A DNA stretch of 64,000 nucleotides from Enchytraeus crypticus (lineage: Eukaryota > Annelida > Clitellata > Enchytraeida > Enchytraeidae): contig CAJHZI010000353.1 of NCBI GenBank assembly GCA_905160935.1, forward strand, positions 1 to 64,000. The letters run 5' to 3'. Position 1 is the first letter of the stretch. Each line of letters begins with the position of its first letter. The notes beneath the pieces are model-generated. The model was not told where the DNA came from. It saw nothing but the letters and a program-made list of their open reading frames with translations, and ran no database searches. Of this stretch, positions 22,836 to 35,900 are shown in pieces. A program made the position numbers and the translations under genes.

Positions 22836-25800
22836 AGATTGATTGATTGATTGATTAACTGACTGATTGATTTATTGATTAATTTCAGAGAGGTAGCGTA
22901 TGACAAGCCGTTGATTCAGCGCTATCGTAAAGCCCTAGACGCGGCTGTTCGTATAGCCACAGTACACAATGTCACGCCCATAGCTGGCAGAACTATCATA
23001 CTCTGTAATCTCACTCCCGAAACCATGGGCCGCACGTGCATGTCTGCTAAAGGTCTAGGCGCACAGAAGACGGTATTTACTAAATTGTGAAAAATATTTC
23101 TGGAATATAATTGTTTGTTGTAAAAAAGTTTCTTATTTCAATGTCAGTACTCTGTAACTGAAGGTTCAAAACTATTGTGTGCTAAATGATTAGTCACTTG
23201 AAAAGACGGCATTTACTTGAATTTAAATTTTAAGATTTCTAGAAATGAACCTTTTAGGCGAGTGTATGTCAATGAAAGATCATAATTGTAAATTAAGAGT
23301 GATTTCGTCGTTTGCTCTTTTTTGTTGTTTTTACTATATTCATTACTTTGAGCACGAACTCAGCTAATTAAGTTTTATTATCATCCTCTAATGCTGTATT
23401 GATTGATAGTGCCTCTACTGTTGACAGGTCGCTCAAGTGGCTGTGCTATTGGGCTTGATGTGCAAGTAATGACGTATTGATTGATCGTGCCTCTACTGTT
23501 GACAGGTCGCTCAAGTGGCTGTGCTATTGGGCTTGATGTGTAAGTACTCGTGCGAGGACTGTAGGTTCATGGTGTACGGGTCACACAGGATTCACGAGGT
23601 GGCGCTGGAGAGAGGTTCTATCCTGGACAACATGGACAGTGTGCTGAGTCTGGGCTCGGTTAATAATCAATCAATTAATAGATCTGTCAATCAATCAATC
23701 AATAGATAGATCTGTCAGTCAATCGATAAGTACATAGATCTGTTAATCAATCAATAGATAGATTTGTCAGTCAATAAATAGATATGTCAATCAATCTATA
23801 ATTACATAGATCTGTCAAAAGATAGATATGTTAGTCAATCGATAAATAGATCTGTTAGTCAATTCTTCGATAGATAAATCTGTCAATCAATCAATAAATA
23901 CATAGATCTGTCGGTCAATCTATAAATGGGTAGATATAATAAGGAATGTTGAATAAGGTTTTAAATTATCTTTTCTACATTTAGATACTGAACGAAGGAA
24001 TGAGAGGCGTGGCTCACGACAGTGTTCAACCAATACGTAAATACCTGCTGGATTTGCTGATTGACAGAACTAAGGTTTGTACTATCTGCTCACTATCAGA
24101 GATAAAGTTCTAGGTCTAGCCTGCCATACCGATTGTGGCCAATGGCAGCTAGTTAATGCTCTATAATTTGCTCTGATAGCAGTCTTCTAACGTGCATCAT
24201 CTGCATCCTAGATACTTGCACCATTGTGTTTTATTGTGCGACTTTGAAATCCCAAAGCCCATGAAGCTATGACGGTCTGCGTTAGTAATCCATATCACAA
24301 GCGATTCTGTCAGAGATGGTCCGGCTGAGATTTGAACATATAGCCTCCAGCTTCGTAGGAAAACTGGCTATCCATTCGACCAACCAACTAATGAAATCCG
24401 GTCATTCATCATGTAATAGTAAAATCTGGACACACAAACCCACTTGTTTTAGATTCTGTGGGTTTGTATTAAATTGTAGCATCCAGTCTATTTCTGAAGA
24501 ACTATTCAATCCAATGAATAGCTCTTTAAAATGTTTGCTTAGTCGCAGATCACTCAACATTTTCTTCTGCCCATATAACACCGGGCTGGAATGAGCTGGG
24601 GTTCGAAAAAGGATGAGAAAATAGACGTTAAATGCCGTAGGTCTAAATGTTGACCCGCTTGCCTTGGAACTTGGACTTGCCATGGTTTGATCTCGCTTTC
24701 TCGTCTGGTCTCTGTTTACTCAGACGTCATCATGTGGTGCTTTGCCGCCTGTTTGTGTATAGTCTACGAGAGACGTCCCTGACATTGCCTTATGGCGAGG
24801 AACCGGACGTTAAATTCTTATTGATCGATTGATTAAATCTGAAATATTTTCTATTTTCATGCTGTTTTAATGCTGCAGATAAATAATCTGATAATACTGT
24901 CTGCTGGTCAATCTGCTGAGTCACCCGAGAGAGCGGCCTTGTTGGATTTCACGACCAAGTATCGTCAGTTTGTCGACAGAGGGCTGCTGTTTGTCAGCGT
25001 GGATGTGGGTGGAAGAACCAGCGGGTAGGTGTTTGGATATTTTACAGTCTATTCGTTTCTTGTTTTTACTACTCTGTCTCTGTTACTACTTTGATCTAAA
25101 ATGCATTACTACTTACTTAATAAATTAAGTAATATAAGTGAAGTACCAAAACCATCACCATAAGGTATGGACAAGGCATAGACTTTGTGTGAAGGGATGA
25201 ACTTGTTGATCTAAGGAGTGCGCATATGGAGCTAGAAAGCAGACTTTGAGTGTGACTAAGTACCTTGGACCTGCCACTTGGCAGTGCACCGAAGAAGAAG
25301 ACCAAAACCAATGTTTACTGTTAATGTATCTGCTTATGGAGATAAAAAAAATAGTTTGAAGGTAAAAAAAGAAGCAACTTAGCCCTTGCTTGGGGTATTT
25401 TTCTTCTACCATTTGTCACTAGTATTTCCATAACACTTATTCAATTTTTACGTTGCTTCAGTTGTAATTATGCAAATGTAGATGTAGTGCTATCAATTGA
25501 ACATTTCTCTATCAAATGTCCTTTGTAGATTTGACGCCAGCGCAACTAAGAGTCACGAGAACGATATCTATCTGTCGGGATTTAGTGATCAAATGCTCAG
25601 GTCAGTTGTTAAATCAATTAATCAATCATTTAATAGATCAGTCAGTCAATAAATCTGTCATCTCGTTGATGAATCATTCAATCAGTCGTTTAGTTGATCG
25701 GTCAGTCAATTAATCTGTCAATCTGACGTCCCTGACATCATCCCTGGATGAGGAAACGGACGTTAAACCTTTATTATTTATTATTATTATTATTATTAAT

Positions 25801-28629
25801 CTAGTTAATGAATCATTCAATCAGTCGTTTAGTTGATCGGTCAGTCAATTAATCAGTCATCTAGTTGATGAATCAATCAATAACACAGTCTTTTAGTTGA
25901 ACGGTCAGTCAATTAATCAACCAATAAGTCAATGAGTCGGTCATGCCAATCAATCAGTCAGTCGTTCAGTCCGCCTTTTCTTTATTAGTTATCAAATCAT
26001 CATCATCCCTTGCATTCCAGGTTAGCTAAGGTCGGATAAATTATTAATCCTTAATTTGTTATTAAATACTTAATTAATTAACAAATCATTATCCCTTGCA
26101 TTCTAGTTTAGCTAAGGTTGGATAAATTATTAATCCTTACTTAGATATCAAATACTTAATTAGTTATAAAATTATCAACATCTTCCATTAAATCCCAGTT
26201 GGACTTGTACTGAATAATTGTGTAATTTTTCACTGCCATGGTTTGCAGGTTTATAGCAGAAAAGGGGGAGGGGTCACAGCTGACTCATATTGAGAAGATT
26301 GACGAGGCCTATGGACTTACGCCACTCCCACCTCAGCCTAGTAAAGCAGAATTGAAGGAGGAGCTTCATTTGATTGACAGGAAGACGAAAATTGCCAGAC
26401 CACTCCCACTGACGCTTCAAACACCTCAGTTAGTTCAGTCTTCGTTTGAATTTCTGTAATATAATTTATTTCAATTTTATTTTATTTTAATTTATTTTTA
26501 TATTGTTTATTTCATTTGCGTTTCTACTTAAATATATAAATTAATATATTACGTTTTAAAGCTGTAACAAGCTGTAAAGCTGAAGTTAACGTCAGTTTCA
26601 TTTCTCCCAAGCTATAGGCTACACAAGGTATGGATAAGGCATAGACTTTGTGAAGGGACTAACTTGTTGATCTAAGGAATGTTCTTATGGAGCGAGAAAG
26701 CAGACTTTTTGAGTATGATTATGTACATTGAACCTGCACTGTTGGCAGTGCACTCAGAGACATGGTAGACTATTTTTATTGAATGATTGATGGATTAATC
26801 TTACTGATTAAGTAGTTGCTAGATGGTAGACTATTCATATTGAATGATTGATTGATTAATCTTAATGATTAACTAATTGCTAGATGGTATGGTGTTCATA
26901 TTGAACGATATATTGATTAATCTTACTGATTAACTAATCGCCAGATGGCATAGTGTTTATATTGAATGACTTATTGGTTAATCCTACTAATCGCCAGATG
27001 GCATAGTGTTTATATTGAATGACTTATTGGTTAATCCTACTAATCGCCAGATGGTATAGTGTTTATCTTGAATGATTTATTGGTTAATCCTACTAATCGC
27101 CAGATGGTATAGTGTTTATCTTGAATGATTTATTGGTTAATCCTACTAATCGCCAGATGGTATAGTGTTTATATTGAATGATTTATTGGTTAATCCTACT
27201 ACTCGCTAGATGGAGAACTGTGAGAGTGTTCATATCGTCGACGTTTCGTGACATGCACGGAGAGAGAGACGTGCTGACGAGGTTTGTCTTCCCAGAGCTC
27301 AGGGCCCGGGCTCAGCGGCTTAAGCTGAGACTCTACGAGGTTGATCTGCGGTGGGGTCTCAGAGAAGATAACGCCAGGTCCAGCAGGTTTGTGAATCGTA
27401 TATTTATAGATCAATCAATCAATTAATCAATCATACAATGCCATGTCCGGCAGATTAGTGAAACTTTTATTTATAATTTTTTATTTTTTTATTAATCAAT
27501 CAGTAAAACAGTCCAGCAGGTTTTTGAGTCTCATATCAATCAATCGATCAATCATACAATGTCTGGTCCTGTAGGTTATTGCTTCTCCTATTTAGAGATC
27601 AATCAGACAATCAGCCTATGATCTTTTGTGTACGTGTGTATGTGTCTGTATATATGTATATGTGATGCATCTTTTCCCGTCTGTTTGTGATGAATAAAGA
27701 AATGAATATTGGCTTTACCAGCTTTTTTTCTCTCTGACTGCAGCACAGTGGAGCTGTGTCTAACAGAGGCGGGTCGCTGTCAGCTGTTCCTGGGACTACT
27801 AGGGGAGAGGTACGGGTGGGTGCCGGGGCCTGAGAGCCTGCCCACTGGGGCCCAGTATGACTGGCTGAAGCACCACCCCCCGGGGGCCTCCATCACCGAG
27901 CTAGAGATGCACCTGGTGGCCCTCTCGCGATTAGAGTGGGCTCACGATAGGAGCTTCTTCTTCTTTAGAGATGATGAATTTATCAAGTGAGTTACATCTA
28001 TATGTAATCTGTTTTGTGTGAATTTATCAAGTGAGTCAGATCTATATGTAATCTGTTTTGTGTGAATTTATCAAGTGAGTCAGATCTATATGTAATCTGT
28101 CTTGTGTGAATTTATCAAGTGAGTCAGATCTATATTTAAGCTGTTTTATGTGTAAATTTATCGAGTTAGTTATGGATCTAAACCTAATCCTTATTAGGTT
28201 TAATTTTATCAAGTGAGTTGGATCTGCATTTAATTAGTTTTATGAAAATTTTAAGTGTTATTGCATATTTAATGTTTTTGAAAAATAAACATAGTTCTCT
28301 CTCTCATAGCTTTATTCAGTGTAATTATCTTAGTTTAATGTGTTATTTATTTATTTAACTTTATTGTATTAATTATTGTATTTATTTGACTTTTTTCACA
28401 GCTACATTACTGTTCATACCTTTACTCAGTGTGAGCTGCAAGGACATTTTCCACATCGGCTCGGGCGAGGAGACGGACGTTAAATCTTTATTGTTGTTGT
28501 TGTTGTTGGGCTCAGGGATGTGCCGAAGAGATGGAAGGATGACTTTGAGGCCGAGGACTCTGTGGCAAGAGAGAGGATACTGGGACTTAAGCAGAGGATT
28601 CGATCCAGTGGCCTGGAAGTTATGGACGG

Positions 28630-28681
<52 letters not shown>

Positions 28682-28698
28682 GTAATAATAATAATAAT

Positions 28699-28735
<37 letters not shown>

Positions 28736-29688
28736 TTATCATTATTATTATTATAATTATTATTATTAGCATTATATATAATAATAATAATAATAATAAT
28801 AACCACCAACAATTGCCTCAGAAGTGTCGGGTGACACTTCTGTAGCAATGGCTGGTGACGCTGCTATAGTGATATAAGTAAATAAATAACTTTACTGAAC
28901 ACGTTGCCACAGATACCCGTGTCAGTGGGGAGGAGTAGTGGGGGACAGGCCCATAGTGGCTGGACTGGAAATGTTTGGAATGAGAGCCATCAACTGTCTG
29001 TGGAATGCTCTACAGAAACTCTACCCCCTTGAGGTAACTTAAAATTTATGTTACTTAGAATCATCTTTTAATTAATTTGATTTGATTGATTTATTGATTG
29101 ATTTGATTGATTGATTGATTGATTGACTGATCCACAGGCTCAGCGGTTGGACGGGGTATCGCACGAAGCAGCACTACACGCCGAGTACTGCAGCATGCTT
29201 GATTGATTGATTGATTGATTGATTGACTGATCCACAGGCTCAGCGGTTGGACGGTGTATCGCACGAAGCAGCACTACACGCCGAGTACTGCAGCACGCTG
29301 AGGCATCGCTTCACTGGACGCCGGGTACTGCTGCAGCGCTGCACGGACCTACTGAAGAACAACAGCACGTCTGTACTTCTTCTTCATGGAAAATCCGGTG
29401 CCGGGAAATCCGCCCTCATGGTACGTTTCTTTATTGAAAAAAGACATAAGGATTTACCTGCGTTGTGCCAGTGCTGCTGAAGAATAGACCAACCGTTGAC
29501 TGCATGTGTCATAAAGAGGCAGCAAAGCAGTAAGATCCAACCCAGCGTCAGAAAGGGCTTTTGGTTTTTGAACGCCTAGGCTCCAGAAATGTCTAAAAAA
29601 ATTCTAATCGCGACCGTAGTTAAACTTAAATTCAAGGGATACGATGTATTCAAATTCGATGAATTACATACGATGTATGTAATTCAAG

Positions 29689-29721
<33 letters not shown>

Positions 29722-30683
29722 CGATGATGATGACGACGATGATGATGATGATGATGATGATGACGACGACGATGATGACGACGACGATGATGATGATGAC
29801 AACGCTGACGATGATGATGATGATGATTGTGTAACTGCAGGCAGAACTGGTTCACGAGTGTATTGAACAGAAAGCGGTTGAAACCGGTCAGGACCTGTTG
29901 ACGCACTTTGTTGGCGCTGCGCCAGGTTCTGCTAACATAACGGCCACACTGCAGCGACTCTGTCACGAGCTGACGAGAAGACTAGGAGTGGAGACCGGCG
30001 ACCTGCCCGTCGAATTCAGGTAAGTACTCACTGCTCCGCCTATCCGCGATGATCTCTAGTGCTTTGACTGTCTATGATGTTGTAATGATGATGTTATCGT
30101 AGTGCTCGATGTTGTCAAAAAGCTGGTAAAGCTGAGGTTAACGTCAGTTTCCTCACTATGAAGGCGATGTCAGTAACAGCATGCCAAGATGTCAGTGACG
30201 TCAGTGATGTCATGGACGACAGTAGCATTCTTGTTATGATATTCAGTCGGCTTGAGCAGGTCTTTTTATCTCACAGAATTATATTTGCAGAATTTTTCAG
30301 GTTTCTACATTTTGAAGGTTTGATTTAGTATGTAGTTAAGTGATTGATTGATTGGTTTGTGTTTTGTTGAAGATTTGATTTAGTGTGTAATTAATTAATT
30401 GATTGATTGATTGATTGATTTATATTTTCTTGCAGAAGTCTTGTGGAAAGGTTTGCAGATCTATTGAGAGAGGTTGGGGCGGGGTGCTGCAAAACTTTTC
30501 TTCTCTTCATAGATGGGGCTGATCAGTTTGATAACAACAACAACGCACACTCTATGCAGTGGATACCTGACGTCATTCCTAAGGTTAGTTCTCTCTAATA
30601 TCTTTCTCTCTCTCTGTCTCTCTCTCTCTCTCTTTCTTTCTCTTTCTCTCTCTCTTTCTCTCTATCTCTCTCTCTCTTATTCA

Positions 30684-30721
<38 letters not shown>

Positions 30722-31837
30722 TTCTTTCTCTTTCTCTTTTGGACTGATATGTTTATGTTACTGCATTGTTGATTAGTGGACTAATTATGTGATTGGTTGA
30801 TTAATTTTTGTTTTTGTTGTTCGTTTGATTAATTGACAATTTGCTTGATAGATTTTTGTTGGACTAATTGCTTTTTCATTGGTTGATTGGTTGACCAATT
30901 GACTGGTGTTTGTTTGATTGACTATATTATTGTTGATTAACTGATTAATTAACTGACTGATTGATGGAGTGATCAACTGATTGATTGACTGACTGATTGA
31001 TTGACTGATTGAATGATTGACTGATTGATTGACTGACTGATTGATTAACTGATTGATTGATGATGTCGACAGAACGTGCAGATAGTGATCAGCCTGGGCG
31101 AGACGTCAGACGGCCACACCTCTCTGATGAGGAGACAGACAGTTACGAGGGTAGAGGTGGGTCCATTGGACTCCTGGGACAAAGCTGATGTCGTCAGGAA
31201 GACCCTTCAAGCTCACTCCAAGAGTCTGGACGAGTCTGCCTTCAACAATCAGGTCGATTTCATTATTAGTATTACTATTATTATTGTATTATTATTATTA
31301 TATATTAATGCACTGGGCTGTAAAGGGCCCTGGGCTAAAAAATAAGATAAAAGAGACTTTATTTAATTGAAAGTTTAAAAAGAAGCGATTAAAATAATTC
31401 CTCTACACTCTGGGAGGCCGAATTATCCATAGTGCCACTGACACAGACTGCATTGAAACGCTGGAGAGCAATAGACAGTCGCTGCCAAAGAAAAGCTTTT
31501 TCCCGTTGATCGCCAGTAATGGCGCTGGTCCGTCTGCCTATTTCGTCAATAAAGTCTGATGCGGCAGAGTTGACGGGGCCCAGAGTCTCAAAGGCAATGG
31601 GCATAAAGATATAGTTGCTAGAGATTTCGGAATACTTCAGAGTTTTTCTATTAGCCGCAGCCTCTGCATCAGCACCAGCAGCAGCGCAAGATAGGCCGAG
31701 ATTGCTTACTGAGAAAGTGTCCGTAACGGTGACGTCCCAGCTAACACACTTACCCTCTGCCCATGGAATTTGTGAGACACCGTCCGGACGCTTCCCGTCA
31801 CTGTGGATCAATCCCAGGGGCTCTTTAACGGCTGGGA

Positions 31838-31868
<31 letters not shown>

Positions 31869-32294
31869 TATATCCCGACCCTAGTTTAACTGGGGTTCAA
31901 GGGAAGATGATGATGATGACTATTTTATTTGTGTATTTATTTTATTTGTGTGTTTATTTTATTTGTGTATTTATTTTATTAGTGTATTTATTTTATTAGT
32001 GTATTTATTTTATTAGTGTATTTATTTTATTTGTGTATTTATTTTATTAGTGTATTTATTTTATTAGTGTATTTATTTGTGTATTTATTTTACTCTGTGT
32101 ATTTCAGATGAGACTGCTGTTAGCTAAGAAGGAATCAGGCACGCCTCTTTACCTTCACCTCGCCTGTGAGGAGCTCAGGGTGTTCGGTGTCTATGAAAAG
32201 GTTTGTCAGGGGCTACGTACCACATGGCAGAGCCGCGGCCATCTCTAGCAAATATTGCTTTAAAAATTAATATATACTTCATACTTGAAAAATA

Positions 32295-32327
<33 letters not shown>

Positions 32328-32907
32328 AGTGCAATGCCAAGTGGCGCGTTCAAGGTACATATTCATACTCAAAGTCTGCTTTCTCGCTCTATAAGAGCAC
32401 TCCTTAGATCAGCAAGTTAATCCCTGCACAAAGTCTTTGCTTTATTCATACCTAAAATATTGAACGTTATTTTACATTGAATTTACCATTGGACCATGAC
32501 ATGGCATTTGTTATTGTTGTTGTTGTAGTCTCTATGGGATGGTATGTTTGATGTAGATGACGCAGAAGATCAACTCTCTACCACACACGGTACCTCAGCT
32601 ATTGAACGAGGCTCTTGGTAGACTTGAGGAGGACAATGAACCCGGTCTGGCTGCTTTGGCTCTGTCCCTGCTTGCCTGCTCCAGGAATGGTTGGTACTGA
32701 ACTTACTGAACGTTCTCGTACTGAACTTGCTCTTACTGAATTCCCTCTTACTGAACTTCCTCTTACTGAACTGCCTCTTACTGAACTTCCTCTTACTGAA
32801 CTTTGTCTTACTGAACTTTGTCTTACTGAACTTCCTCTTACTGAACTTCCTCTTACTGAACTTCCTCTGACTGAACTTCCTCATCACTGCCGACAGTAGC
32901 ACTCTAG

Positions 32908-32938
<31 letters not shown>

Positions 32939-35900
32939 AGGTCTGACAGAGAATGACCTCCGTGCACTGATAAGCCTGAGACAGTCTCTGCACGCGATGA
33001 CCTCGTCGCTGGCTGAGGTGAGGGGTGCTGTGCTGAGACCTGAAGACCTACTGCCCATGTCAACCACTCTGAAGCTTATCAGAACCCTCCAGAGCTTCCT
33101 CTGCCCTAGACCTTCCTCAGGGTGGGTAAGAGCTGGTAAAGCTAAGGTTAACATCAGTTTCCTCACTCGAAAGCGATGTCAGTGACAGGCGAACCCAGGA
33201 TCAATCATTAATCAATCAATAAGAATTTAACGTCCGGTTCCTCGCCATAAGGCAATGTCTGGGGCGTCATTGTTGACTTATTGTCATAGGATTTGAACCC
33301 CGTACCTACTGATCCGCGGTCGAGTGTCTTACCTACTTAGCCACTGACTCCAAGGTAGTGGGGTGCGGTGATTGAGCATAGGAATTGTTTTTCTTGTTTA
33401 TACTGTATTAGCTAGCCGTGTTGTGCCCGGGTTGCTGAAGAATAGACCAGTCATGAACTGCACGTGTCGTAAAAGGCGACAAAACACTAATATCCAAACC
33501 AGTGTCAGAAAGGGCATTCGGTTGGTGAGCGCCTAGGCTCCAGAAATTGGTTCAACATTTACTTACCCCAATCCTAATTAAACTGGGACGATGGGAAGAT
33601 GATAGAAATGTAACTGAAGTAAAGGAGCAGTGCTTAAGCTGGAGCAGCATGCGATAAAGGTGCTAGATGTTATGAAGGATGATAGGTTACTTGCTTGTAT
33701 GTTGACAGAGAGTGCTAAATATCATCATGGACGATAGGTTAAATGTTTATATGATGACAGAGAGGCAGTGCTGATCTTGGCGCACGCTGACATCAGAGCT
33801 GCTGTGCACGGGAGATACCTGAAGCAGAGCACTGGTGAGCAAGAGAGCAGTCTACATCAGCTACTGGCAGGTCTGTTATCAATCAATCAATCAATCAATT
33901 CTGTATTAAGCGTGTTTATACTCACGCTATAGCTTAATCATCTTCATCATCTTCTCTTGAATCTCAGTTGAACTAGGGTCTACATTAGCTCCTGGCCCGG
34001 TCTGTTATCAATCAATCAATCAATCAATTCTGTATTGAGCGTGTTTGAACTCACAGTATAGCTTAATCATCGTCATCATCTTCTCGTGAATCACTAGTTT
34101 AACAAATGTCTTGAACAGCCTGTTTGACTTAAAGATATCTTATTAATTAATTAGATATATTAATATATTAATTATAAATAATTTATTACTCGGAATTTCC
34201 GAATTAAATTATAATATTATATAATCTTTTAGTCACCATTTCTTGGTAGAAAAAACATTTGTAGATACAATTACATTGAAACACGCGACACATATTAATA
34301 ATAAATATATTAATGGTTAATTAATCAAATATACCAGTTGGCTGCATGATTTCATCTTGTTTTGTGCCATTTGATAGTTTTATTTTATAAATAATTTATT
34401 ACTCGGAATTTTCTAATTAAATTATAATATTAATAATAATAAATATATTAATGATTGATTAATCAAATACTGACCTATGTTGTTGAATGCTCAGGATATT
34501 TCTACTCGGTGGCTGATCCCACAAGAGATGGGCAGTGGAAGGGTAAGGATGTGAAAGCACTAGCAGAGCTGTCGTATCATTTGGTAAGTGTGAATAGGGG
34601 TTCAATTGACGGGGTATTTATTACAGGTGTCTCGTCACAGTAAAAGTAAAAGCTAAATAAAGGTTAACGTTAGTTTCTTCACTCGATAGCGATGTCAGTG
34701 ACGGGCGAGCCTAGGATTTGAACCCCGCACATACTGATCCGCGGTTGATTATCTTACCGACTAGCATTAGCCTAGTTGTAGCATTCTAATCTCTTTCTCT
34801 ATCTCACTCTCTCTCTCTCTCTCAGCTCTCCGCTCTCTCTCTCACTCTCTCACACACTCTCTCCCTCTCTCTTTCAAATGCACTCGCTCTTTTTCTCTCT
34901 CTCTCTTTCTCTCACTCTATCTATCTATTTTCTTTCTGTGCCAGCTACTATAAAGAGCTGTGTTGGACACGATGTTGTTGTTGTTGTCACGCAGGCTTGT
35001 GGAGGCTGCTACAAGGAGTTGACCGGGGTTCTCTGTAGCCTGACTTACGTTGAGTCCATGTGCCGCCACAAACTAGTCATCCTACTACTGGAGAACTTCA
35101 TTCCACCTCGTTAGCTTTCTCTCTCTCTCTCTCTCCGTCTCTCTGTCTCTATGTTTCCCTATGTCTCACTGTGTTTAGTCTTTAAGAATGTATACATAAG
35201 ATCAGCTAATTGATTCAATACAAAGAGATAAATGTCATGCTTTCTATATTTATCACTCTTTCCGTAGTTAGCTCTATTTGTATCCAATCAATGAGCTCTC
35301 AATATGCATATTCCTAATCACATACTGCATTCACGCTCCATAAAGAGCACACCATCGATTAACCAGTTAATCCCTTCACAACTGACTATGCCTTGTGCAC
35401 ACCATAATGTAGGCTTGGGAATAATATTACTCTTGTCGTGGCTTCCCGTTGCCTTCCTCAATCTATAATAGAATCATCATCAGAAGTTCCTTGCGTTCTG
35501 CACAGAACATAGGGCGGCAACACTCCTCCATTCGATTCTATCATCAGCAATCTTCGCAGCGTCTTCCCATGAAATGTTTAATGCTCTCAAATCTTTGTTG
35601 ATCGTACTTAGCCAAGTATTTCTAGGTCTTCCTCGTTTCCTTTTTCCTTGAGTTGCCTTCCAGTTAACTGCAGTCTTTGCAGCGAACGGATTAGCCTGGA
35701 TTTATCGACTTATAAAATCACATATAGAAGCAGATAAGTTTTCCATTCACCTGCTCGTGTGTGTTTAGTATCAGTGAAGAAGAAGAGCTTGGATAAGGAC
35801 AGGGAAAACTTTCTCCACCTCCCTGCAGTCCTGGAGTACAAGAGATTTGTGGCTAGGAACGTCCACATACTTACTGTGTAAGTACAGTGTACTTGGCTAT

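Noticed and set aside
29589..29966. Poly-Met/Thr and poly-His open frames
   Set aside because: (GATGAC)n tail of a family C retroposon in TEP1 intron 22.
33122..33126. Stronger alternative donor GTAAGA at 33126 for TEP1 exon 28
   Set aside because: It would leave phase 0, which does not fit exon 29; the donor at 33122 (GTGGGT) keeps the frame.
32570..33166. 198-codon minus-strand frame rich in Lys-Phe-Ser
   Set aside because: Composed of the 15-bp intronic minisatellite and antisense of TEP1 exons 27-28.
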